Source: Orychophragmus violaceus (lineage: Eukaryota > Streptophyta > Magnoliopsida > Brassicales > Brassicaceae). From it: DNA of 64,000 nt. The position numbers were made by a program, and so were the translations under genes. Numbering within the stretch: position 1 is the first letter of the stretch; every line of letters begins with the position of its first letter. The notes beneath the pieces were generated by a model, which had not been told where the DNA came from, ran no database searches, and saw nothing but the letters and a program-made list of their open reading frames with translations. Of the stretch, positions 10,514 to 20,115 are shown in pieces. The DNA is taken from positions 64,631,728 through 64,695,727 of the forward strand of contig CM058236.1 in NCBI GenBank assembly GCA_030180135.1, read 5' to 3'.

Positions 10514-12549
10514 TTATAGGAGACCAATTGGATATCTCACTGATCTATCTGCAAGAACCAAGGATATCCTACATGCCTTGTAGGTAGAGAAACCCAGCCT
10601 CTTGGCTACTGAGAAAGGCATCAAACTTGCGCTTGCTCCAAGATCACACAAACAACCCTCAAACCGATATGGGCCGATAGCACATGGAAGAGTTAAACTG
10701 CCAGGATCTTCAAGTTTCTTTGGGACAATATCCCTTTGGATGATTGCACTACACTCATGAGACAACACAACCATCCCTTGCACTTCTTTGGTTCTTTCCT
10801 TGATTGCATCCTTGAGAAACTTGCTATACTGAGGAACTAGCAAGAAGGCATCAATCAAAGGCATGGTCAACTCAACATTCTTCATCTGCTTGTCAAAAAG
10901 AGCTTTGTACTTCTCTAGAAGCTTCTTCTTGAATCTGCCCGGAAAGGGTAGCTTGGGCTCATAGGGTGGTGGCACAAACACACTATCCTTCTTCTTGAGT
11001 GTATCATTCACTACTTCTTCAGCTACAGCCTTTCCTTTCCTCTTAGCCATGTCACTATCACTCTCTTTGTTTAGAGCAGAATTTTCAGAATTCTCCTCCC
11101 CTTCTTGAACTTCAATGTCCTCATTGAGTGAAGATGTCAGCTTAGCCTTGGGCACTTGACTTTGTTGCAACTCTTTACCACTTCTCAAGGTGATAGCGCT
11201 GATATACTCCTTTGGGTTTTGCTCAGATTTTCCGGGTAATGTACCTTGAGTGCGGGACGTAGAGGCATTCTTGTTTTCCATGTTTGTGACCCTTGAAGTC
11301 AAACTCTGAAGCTCATTCTTAAGGTCCCGTACTTCCATAGCTCCTGAGGCTTGACCTTGAAGGAGTTGCTGCATCATACTTTTCAGCTCATTATCAGCTC
11401 CCGAGGTTGAAGAAGTTTGTTGGTGTTGTTGACCAAAACCGGGTGGGTATTGTTGCTTGGGAGCATAGCCTTGTTGACCTTGGAACTGAGGCTTGTTTCC
11501 AAATCCTTGTTGGTTGTTGTAATTGACATATGGCTTTTGCTGTTGAGGTTGTTGAAAGCCTTGTTGACCTTGTTGTTGAGTTTGTCCTTGAGATGGAGCT
11601 TGAGGATAAACTTGGTCTTGAGGATTGGCTACATTGGGGTTGCGATATGAGAAGTTTGGGTGGTTTCTATAGTTTTGGTTGAAGCCTTTGTTGAAACCAC
11701 CCTGTCCAGCAATGAAGTTAATCTCCTCTTGAGTCAAATCCTCATCATCATCATAAAATTGTGGTTTAGAATCCTCCTGGTGTCCCACAAAGCTGATGTT
11801 CTTTTGGCCAATGGAGATCATCTTGTCCAACTTCTCATTCAAAGCCTTTATCTCTTTCTCATACTTCTCATCTGAAGCTGATGATCCTCTATTAGTCCTC
11901 TCATAATCCTCATTGTAGTTGCCATCACTTTGCGCGAGATTTTCAATCAGCTCCATAGCTGCATCTACTCCCTTGCCTAGGAAGTGTCCATTGCTGCATG
12001 AATCAAGCATTGCCCTCATTCTAGGAAGCATTCCGCGGTAGAGGTTGCTGAGTAGCGTTTCCTTGGTAAAACCATGATGTGGGCACTGAGTGGTGAGCTT
12101 ATTGAACCTCTCCCAAGCTTCAGCGAAGCTCTCATTGTTGCGCTGCACAAACCCGGATAGTTCACTGCGAAAACGGGCAGTCCTAGTAGGTGAGAAGAAC
12201 TTCTTCAGAAAAGCTTTCTTCAGGTCACCCCAAGTAGTGATGGAACCCGGAGGGATAGTACTTTCCCAATCCTTAGCTCTGTCTGCCAAAGAGAAAACGA
12301 AGAGACGCATTTTCAACCCATCATCAGTCACACCATTCAACCTCGTAGTGGCACAAATCTTGTCAAAGGTGTCCAAGTGCTGCAGCGGGTCCTCAGATGC
12401 TAACCCATGGAACTGATTGTTCTGCACCATGTTCATCACCATAGCTCGGATCTCAAAGTTATTATTGTTCACCGCTGGTGGAATGATTCCTCGCCGGTTA
12501 GCATTTGTGTCAGGTGTATCTCCATCACCAATGGCCCTAACCGGCCCTT

Positions 12550-12580
<31 letters not shown>

Positions 12581-12739
12581 TTGCTCATCCTCGTGGTTAT
12601 CCATAACTGTTGGCTCAACACTTTCAACTGAAACAGCTCGTTCTTGTGCTCGTCGTTCCCTTGCTAGTCTCCTCTCGTGTGCTTTGATGTCGTAAACTCT
12701 TGCAACTAAGTTTGTAGTCCCTTTGCTGCGCAAGTTCAT
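10514..12739 (-). pseudogene. gag: Athila-1 gag and N-terminal protease
   Basis: A 741-codon ORF starting MNLRSKGTTNL. Residues 53-64 are a run of 12 Gln encoded by a CAG/CAA repeat (about 12550-12585). The Retrotrans_gag-type capsid region spans about residues 109-290 (FHGLASEDPLQHL, LKKAFLKKFFSP, FAEAWERFNKL). A Gln/Asn-rich region follows at about 350-450. I find no CX2CX4HX4C zinc knuckle. The C-terminus enters the aspartic protease with CDLGASASLMP, the Athila form of the D-x-G-A active site. It then ends at TAA 10514-10516 within the protease. The start lies about 110 bases inside the 5' LTR, just downstream of the primer site, as expected. Confidence 0.9.
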
Positions 12740-12837
12740 ACACCTAGCATCAAAATGAGAGAAAGTAACAAATCAGTAACAATGACTTGAACTAAAAAGG
12801 AGTAGAAAACGAATTGATATATCCAGAATCCCAAAAT

Positions 12838-12850
12838 GGCAACGGCGCCA
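12838..12850 (-). other. Athila-1 primer-binding site (tRNA-Asp type)
   Basis: On the minus strand TGGCGCCGTTGCC lies 3 bases inside the 5' LTR. It is complementary to the 3' end of plant tRNA-Asp(GUC), the usual Athila primer. The match runs for 13 bases and then stops. Confidence 0.88.
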
Positions 12851-12853
12851 AAT

Positions 12854-14294
12854 TGATAACAAGGATTTTGCAATCCTTTGAGGTACCAATTCCTCAAGCT
12901 TATCGTAGTAGCTTTGAGGTATCGAACCTATTCTGGGACGGATAAAACCAATAAGCAGATACTAATCCTTCGGAGTCAAATCAGACAATTTTGGTTTTTA
13001 ATTCCTAACAATCCTAACAAAACAAATCAGATCGAAGCAAACAAAAAGTAAGTAAACAAACGATTCAATCAGTAGGAAGAATAAGGCTCAAGGGTAAAGG
13101 TCAACAGATAGGTGACTCGGGATGATCAAGGAATCCTAATTCAAACTTCAAACAAGCTAATCTCCTAGCAAGGAACACACAAGCAATTCGGTTTAATCTC
13201 TTAATACCAAATCTTCATTTAATCTTAACTCAAGAACAAATCATCATTTGTGAATCAAAATCAAACGAGCATTCAAACGAGTTCCAATTAGCAACCAATC
13301 ACTCTAGACATACATTTTCATGCGCTAGAATATGAAAGTCCTAACAAAGCTAAATACTGGAATTTCATCGAACATGTTGTGAACAAGAAATTCTAAACAT
13401 CCTAATCAATGTGATCAAGATTAACTAGGCATTAAGCGCACTTTGCTAGATGAGATTTTGACAATTAACTACTAGAATTCTATTGATCACCCCTAATCAA
13501 CCTAATCCTACCCAACCCACAAGCCTATGGAGAACTACTCACTAATCATAACTAGATCAACAAAACTCATAGAAATAGAGTTGATCATGGTAAATTAGTG
13601 AGAGATTGAAAGATTTGTTGATGGAATAACAAGAGAAGTCTAGATTAATCAAAGGAATCCAATATGTTCTTACAAAAGAGTTTAGAACATCATAAACTGC
13701 TTCAGAAACAAAATAAAATAGGTTTTTGGCTTAAATAGTCTAAAAGGTGCGAGCCGGGTCAACCCGGAACAAACCAGGTGTTGAACCGGATCCAAGTGAA
13801 AATCTGGGGTCGATATCGGTCAGGTGGACCGATATGTGAACCGATATTGAGTCTCGGATTATTTATGGGTGGGAGCGTATCGGTCCACCTGACCGATATG
13901 TGAGCCGATATGAACCCTCGAAAATTAATCCGAGAGTCTATATCGGTCGGGTGGACTGATATTGTGGCCGATATGGTTCTCCGAAACTTTGACGAGGGGT
14001 TGTATCGGCCCGCCTGGCCGATACTCAGGCCGATATGGTCCTTCGTTGGCTCTTCCTTGGTCTTCTGAGCTCAAGACTCCACTTCCAAGCTCACCAATGC
14101 TCCTAGATGCCTCCATTCACCTGCAAAACACAAGAAACACTCCAAATGCAAGCCTAGAATGCCTAATCCTAGTCCTAAACAACTCTAGACTCTAGATGTG
14201 ACAATGACTCGACAAAATGGTATGAATGATGGAGAAAAGAAGTCAAAACAAGAACTATATACAAGCCTAAATGCATGAAAATGTATGAATATCA
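12854..14294 (-). repeat. Athila-1 5' LTR
   Basis: A 1441-bp copy of 1093-2533 with about 13 base differences seen by eye. It carries the same four dyad modules (13814-14023). Transcription would start inside it and run leftwards into gag. The 5-bp duplication CCAGT follows at 14295-14299. Confidence 0.96.
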
Positions 14295-15264
14295 CCAGTC
14301 CACATCCAATGTGGTGTTTTTCACTGATTCTGATAGAAAACTTATTTAGCGTAAACATGTTCATTTTAGAGCGTATTTTAAAAGAATAATGGAAGATTCA
14401 TGTGACTCATCATTAATCGGAGCATATCCAATAAGATCCGATTCATTCTCTCAGAAACACCATTCAAGGTTTTCAGGAAAGATGAGCTGTGAAGTGACTT
14501 CACACTCACTTAGATGATCACCCAATTCTTGACTCAAGTGTTTTCCTCCGCGATCTAATCGAGGATCTCAATACTTCTGTCAAATCGGTTCTATACTTCA
14601 TTCTGAAACTCCTTTGATCATTACAAAGGATTCTGACTCGTGTCTCATCAAATGAACACAGTCATACTTACTGAAGCCAACAATAAGTCAATGAAGTATT
14701 GAAGTTTTCCTTTGGCACTAATGCTCATCGGGCCACATACATCAGTACGTGTAAGGCCCAATAAGCCTCTGGCCCGTTTCTTTAGCTCTGCTAAAGAAGC
14801 CTTAGTCAATTGGCCCAGCAAGCAGAATTCATGTCTTAATTGATTTACAATAAATGAACCTGAAGCCCATAACTATGGAACTTCTGAAGCCGCTTCACTC
14901 TATTTGGTCAATATGACTATGCTAAGGAAAATCGAGTTCAAGTCATCAGACTTAAACCGTTTGGTATTTATGTTATATCCAAGTGTATATTGGTTTGAAA
15001 TATAAAACCCTTTCAAAAGGGGTGCTACCATATAATATTTCATTAAGATCAAAAGAGCAAAACTTGTCTTTTATCAGAATGAAAAGCATTCAAATTCTCA
15101 CAAGAAAATGAAAGACATTTCTGCATAAAGCAGGTACATAGTAGCAATTACTTAATTCAAAACCAAGCTTGAAAGGTTCCTACAAGTGGAGAATATCTAC
15201 GGCTTATGTAGCAACCATTGCTCCATACCCGACACGTAGTTCCACTTGTCCTTTCCTCAACGTT
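14295..15264 (-). pseudogene. copia-1 protease and integrase remnant
   Basis: The minus strand here gives broken copia frames in the expected order after gag. A protease-like stretch around 15220-15340 has an active-site-like DTSCGT and then LRKGQVELRVGYGA. Traces of the pre-integrase region follow, then integrase traces (RTDVCGPMSISAKGKLQYF and DRGGKHLSQELGDHLSEC, about 14450-14780). Frames shift and stop many times, so nothing can be translated in full. The segment ends at the Athila-1 insertion; its continuation is at 1-1087. Confidence 0.7.
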
Positions 15265-16179
15265 CTACCGTTGCTTAGGCCCTGCATATTTCCAAAATAT
15301 CAGTACCACAACTAGTATCCAATACATATGTAGAACTTGAATTAATAACACAATACCTGAAGAGGAAGTACCATACATCTCCTTCATCTCTTGTGTATCT
15401 TCCAAGAATTTAATGCAATCTCTCTTCCAATGCCCATACTCATCACAGTAGAAGCACTTTCTAACACCAGATGGGCCGGACTTGGGCTTATAAGATGACA
15501 CAGGCTTATCCTGATTCCAAATCTGGACGGCCCTGTATCTACCCTTGTCAACACAAGATTTCTCAAATCTTTTACCCTTTATGATGTTTTGCTCAGCTGT
15601 GTTGAGCATGCCATGCAGCTCAGTCAACGTCTTCGTCAAGTTATTTTTGATATAGTTTTTGACAAACTTATCATAACTAGACGGCAGTGACTGCATAATG
15701 ATGTCTGTAGCCAACTCTAAGATGACAGGACAATCCAGTTTCCCCAGGTTATCAACGTAACCCATCATTTTAATGACATGAGGACTCACTGGAACATCCT
15801 CTGGTAGTCTGCACCCAGTGAGAGACTTCACCATCTGGAATCTCTCAACTCGTGCCAGATCCTGAAACTTCAGTTTCAGGCTGGTGATCATCTCTATTGG
15901 CGACTCCATGTTCTCGTATTGACTCTTTAAGTCCGATTCCATGGTAGCCAATATCAGACCACGCACATCTACCACATCAATATAATGCTTATTCCAAGCA
16001 TTATAAACTGCATTCGAGCGATTGGCCCCAAGCCTTTCTTGAAGAGCTTTCTCAAGGACATAGTCCTTACTCTCCTGCTTGAGGATTAATCTCAAATTGC
16101 GATACCAATTCAGGAAATTTGACCCATTTAACTTGTCCTTCTCAATGACGGGTCGTAACGAGAAGGTAGTTTTAGACAT
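15265..16179 (-). pseudogene. gag: copia-1 gag
   Basis: A 304-codon ORF starting MSKTTFSLRPVIEKDKLNGSNFLNWYRNLR, typical of the UBN2/Retrotran_gag_2 capsid of plant Ty1/copia elements. A zinc knuckle CFYCDEYGHWKRDC (CX2CX4HX4C) lies near residue 240. The last about 30 residues (GIVLLIQVLHMYW...) are out of frame with the copia protease that should follow, so a frameshift lies near 15330-15350. The gene sits about 1.7 kb from the primer site, an unusually long leader for copia. Confidence 0.85.
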
Positions 16180-17901
16180 AGGCTGAAAATTTTAATCAAA
16201 GAAAATTTTAGTTATGATTTCAGGAAATGAGGAATCTTATCCAATAAGAAAACTCGCATTATATTCAAACAATGTTTCCTCTATGAATATAATGATCCAA
16301 GATCCATACATCACTAAGATCTGAGTGGACGACTCGTCATCACCCAGAGTTTAGTAATATAGGTAAGCAAACCATTGCTAATTGTACTCAGTACAACTCT
16401 TGGTCGTAGATGAGACAATCCATGTCTCATCCACTCTGACGTCTCTGGGCCCAGAACTTCTGTCAGCCCAGTCAAGTAAACCAATCTCTTCTGTCTTGTG
16501 ATCATTAACAGTCGCACTGCAAGTCTATCAATGATCACCTGCCTTACACATGTTGCAGTGGATACCAAGGACTCCAAGACTATCCAACAAACGACACGAG
16601 TCTTGACAGTAGACAAGATTGGGCAAGACATCAAGGTCACTTGATATTTAGTTGAGGAAATGGAACTTTAAAAGATTAGTAATTCAATCTCTTAGGTCAC
16701 GTAATTGTAGATGTCAAGCACTGCAAGACCATCAACGCTACTATCTGCCTTACTCACGTAATTGTGGATACCAAGCTCTTGGCAAGACTATCCAACAACG
16801 AAACGAGTCTTGACAGTTGACCTTATTGAAACTAAGCTTTGATCTAACACACATCCAATGTGTATTAGACAGGTTTAGAACATTTTACTTCTAATTTTAA
16901 TTAAGTTTTAATAGTTCTAATTTCAGTGGGTTAGGTCATTCGGTTCGGCTTCTTAATCATATGGTTCAAAACCAAACGATTACGGTTCGCATCGTCACCA
17001 TATGCGTCGACTGACACACTTGGTCGACTCTTGATATGCAACCTTAAGATTATTCGAGATAACCGGTCAAATCCAATTTAACCAGTTCATCTAATCGAAC
17101 CGATTCAATCAGTTTTAACTAATCGCGATAACCGGTTCAATCCAATTGAACTCACTTATCCAATCAAACTGATCTTAACCAATTAGATCGGTTTATTCTA
17201 ATTGAGATAACCAGTCCAATTCAATTGAACCAATTCATCCAATTTAAACCGATCTTATCTGCCTTAACCAAGCATGATAACCAGTTCAATCCAATTGAAC
17301 CTATTCAACCAATCGTAAGGCTTGTGTCGACCGACACAGTATAGTATTATGGATTTTGAATTAAACTGACATAACCATGCGGGATAACCAGTTCAATCCA
17401 ATTGAACCGATCTATCCATTCGCATAGTCTGTGTCGACCGATGCACCCAGTGTGTCGACCGACACAGTGCGATTTCAAATCTTTCGCATTTTCGCGGTGC
17501 ATCGACCGACACACCCAGTGCATCGACCGATGCTGTGCGAAAACCCTAATATCTTTTACGAGTTTTCGCGATGTGTCGACCGACACAAGCTTAGTGTCGA
17601 TCGACACCATGCGACAAACCCTAAAGTTATTTACGCGTTTTCGCTCTGTGTCGACCGACACACGCTTTGTGTCGATCGACACGCTGCGAAAACCCTAAAT
17701 TTTATTTATGCGTTTTCGCTCTGTGTCGACCGACACACGCTTTGTGTCGATCGACACGCTGCGAAAACGCAGACATCGTATTTTCAACAGAGGTTCTAAT
17801 CCGAGATTAGCAACATGAAAACGCGATTTTCCAAGCAACAATCAATTCAATAACATCAGTATTCGAATTTAAGTGCTTCAGATTCAATAGACTAAACCCT
17901 A
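16180..17901 (-). other. copia-1 long leader between primer site and gag
   Basis: About 1.7 kb with no supported coding frame. It contains a family of about 25-bp repeats built on GATAACCAGTTCAATCCAATTGAAC between about 17050 and 17410, and then the dyad array described at 17324-17757. ORFs such as 17347-17682 only translate the dyad repeats (VSIDT-like peptides). Confidence 0.65.
17324..17757. repeat. copia-1 dyad array with 21-bp spacing and about 75-bp tandem units
   Basis: 14-bp dyads GTGTCGACCGACAC, GTGTCGATCGACAC and GCATCGACCGATGC-like variants occur at 17324, 17431/17452, 17499/17520, 17574/17595, 17648/17669 and 17723/17744. In every pair the second starts exactly 21 bases after the first (7-base spacer). 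The last four pairs recur every 74-75 bases. The sequence between them contains GCGAAAAC and GTTTTCGC, which can pair with each other. The same pair occurs in the LTR at 18255/18276. Confidence 0.9.
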
Positions 17902-17917
17902 CCATGCTCTGATACCA
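17902..17917 (-). other. copia-1 primer-binding site
   Basis: On the minus strand TGGTATCAGAGCATGG is complementary to the 3' end of initiator tRNA-Met, the standard plant copia primer. It lies one base inside the LTR that starts at 17919. Confidence 0.9.
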
Positions 17918-17918
17918 C

Positions 17919-18569
17919 TGTTCTTCTTCTAGGATCTAGGGTTCGTTATATTGAAATTACCAACCTCGTTCTTACCTAGAACTGGCAGCGGAATGATTGG
18001 TGAACGAGATCAGTAAGCGACTCATATGCTTCGCCTCTACCAGATACACACGCACACAAACCTGGAAACCGGGATGCTAGTGCCGGATCTATGGGATTTC
18101 TGGGTTTTGGTGTTTCTGCCTCTTCTATCAAGAAAGAGACGACGGCTATAGTTCTAGGTTGAAACATTCATGTTTTATTCGACCTAGACTCACACTTAAT
18201 GGGCCAGACTCTTTTGAGTCATAAAATCGAAAAGCCTGTTTCGATACCCGAACTGTGTCGACCGACACACATACTGTGTCGATCGACACAACACCATTTG
18301 CTCGATATTAATGTGTATCCAATACACATTAACATGATCATTACCATAATGATCATTCCCATGTTTTAGCTTCCAGTTTGCTTAGGTGTGTGACCCTATA
18401 GGATCATATAATACTGGCAGTAAGTCTACAACTTACAGATTGCAAGAGGATTCTAGCAAAACATTGCAACCGCCCAGTATTATACGAATGTCTGATCTCG
18501 ACACACAACTATCATCAGGAGTGAGTACAAGTGTGATTTCAGGACACTATCCCAATACTTTCCTGTCAT
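17919..18569 (-). repeat. copia-1 5' LTR (right end approximate)
   Basis: The LTR starts TGTTCTTC next to the primer site. Its outer end is placed near 18545-18569 (a TG...CA end could be at TTCAGGACA or TTCCTGTCA). The partner LTR is outside the window, so the end cannot be fixed. It holds a dyad pair at 18255-18268 and 18276-18289 with the 21-base spacing. Confidence 0.6.
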
Positions 18570-20115
18570 GATCGAGACCGCGTCGCTCCGCCACCACCAC
18601 CACACTCATTCCATCCTCCTGGCGCACCTATCGGTTAGGATCCACATGAGTTGTACCGCTCATGTTGGAAATTAAGAAATTGACTAGGCCCAGGTAAGTA
18701 AGGGCTCTAACTCACTTTTGATGTGTGTATATCGGTTGTGTGTAGCGGTGTTTCTTTTGGGACAGATTGGGAACCGCTAGTATGTAGACTCCGACATACC
18801 TATGTATTTAAAACTCTATGAGGGGCATAGATGTTTTATTTACGTAGTGTATGTGGAGTGTTTCGGTTGTCGTTTTGAGTAGCGGAGTGGTTATATTGCA
18901 TACTCATGATGGTTGTGAATGCAATGTAGTTACGCTGTGAAAATAGATGATGGTCCGAGCAGATGGTTTCCATCATAATCCTAAGAGACAACTGCAATCG
19001 CCGATTTGCTTGATTGATTGTGTGTGATTGATTGCCTTGCTAGGTTGTTAGAATTGTGAATTGCTGTGATTGCTCGCTAGGTTGGTAGTTGTTGATTTTG
19101 AATCTCTGCATTTTGTTTAATCACTAGGTTGCTAGAAAGTGATTCTTGTTTTCAATTAGCGAAATCGTTTTGATTGATATGGTTAGAGCGATAAGTGTTT
19201 CGGTAAGCGCTAAATCAGTAGAATTGTGTAGTTAGAATGATAAGTTATCGGTTAGACTTGTGGAGGGTAAAAAACCTCATAGATATAAATAAGCTCGGAA
19301 TTGATAAAGCGGGTTTTAGAAAGCTTATTCGAGATTGAGCGGAATGATAGGATATTGATATTTAGCCATGTGTGACCGTAAGGTACATGACTAAGTAACC
19401 ATATTTCTATGAGGAAATGATATCGGGATTAAGTTAAAAGAGGTCTAACCGTTCCAGTGTTGTTGAGGTTGTTGATATAGGACGTGATGGGTGATTGACG
19501 AGGACACGAGACCGAACCCGAACCCTAAAGACAAGATGGTGTTACAAGAAGCAGTTTAACCTGAGCCTGCAAGTGAGTCAGTGGAGTTTCATCACCAGAA
19601 TGGGTATCAGTGAGAGGAAGAATCAAGATGGATGGATATGATGAGTTAGCGTAGGAATTTGGAAGCATCAATGACAGTTTTGGATCAACTCGAGGTTATC
19701 AAAGGAAAGGCGGTTTGATATCCATGAAGCGTGGAGTTCAGTGATCGAGAAAGTTCGAGGCGTGTATAAGCATGGTGGTTTAGTTTTCAAGAAGGAACAT
19801 CAATGTTACCATAATGCCGATGGGGAGCGAGAAGCAGTAAAGATGGAACAAGTATCAAGAATGGAGAGAGAGTCGGTGTTGTGCCATTCGTGGAGGTCGA
19901 AGTAAAGTGGGGAAGTTCAAGGTGTCGACAATTGGGGTTCTGTGCAAGACAGTATTTCGGAGGCCAGTAAGCATCGGGAGTACAGTTCAGTTAGTTTAGA
20001 GTCCGAGCGTGGGAGCAAATCAGTACCAGAGTGGCGACTTACTGGGTTTGGTACCGATTCAAAGTTTTTCAGTAACATAGAATTCGGGGACCGAATTCCT
20101 GTAAGTGGGGAATAA
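18570..20115 (+). other. Unassigned DNA, probably 3' internal part of a Ty3-like element
   Basis: I see no convincing coding frame. Just before the LTR at 20116, the plus strand reads FGDRIPVSGE-like followed by a purine-rich GTAAGTGGGGAATAA. That resembles the end of pol and the polypurine tract of plant chromovirus-type Ty3 elements. Most of the stretch is T/G-rich without recognisable domains. Confidence 0.4.

Larger units (their letters stand above)
1093..14294 (-). mobile_element. Athila-1: near-complete Athila-type Ty3/gypsy retrotransposon
   Basis: A 13,202-bp element in minus orientation. It has two 1441-bp LTRs (1093-2533 and 12854-14294), each beginning TGATAACA and ending AATATCA. 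The flanking 5-bp duplication CCAGT (1088-1092 and 14295-14299) is perfect. The order in the direction of transcription is 5' LTR, tRNA-Asp-type primer site, gag, protease, RT, RNase H, integrase, a separate ORF of the ATHILA ORF-1 type, a long non-coding 3' region, polypurine tract and 3' LTR. By eye the LTRs differ at about 13 positions (about 0.9%). With a rate of 7e-9 substitutions per site per year this would be roughly 0.6 million years; the rate is an assumption. Two stop codons interrupt gag-pol, so this copy is probably not autonomous. It is inserted in copia-1. Confidence 0.95.

Noticed and set aside
12417..12695. Plus-strand poly-Cys/poly-Leu ORFs
   Set aside because: They are antisense frames of the CAG repeat that encodes poly-Gln in gag.
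17347..17682. ORFs with VSIDT/VSVDT peptides on both strands
   Set aside because: They come from reading dyad repeats of 21 bp in a frame-preserving way; no start context or domain supports a gene.
17324..17757. CRISPR-like repeat array
   Set aside because: Repeats are palindromes of 14 bp with 7-bp spacers in a plant retrotransposon leader; size and setting do not fit CRISPR.
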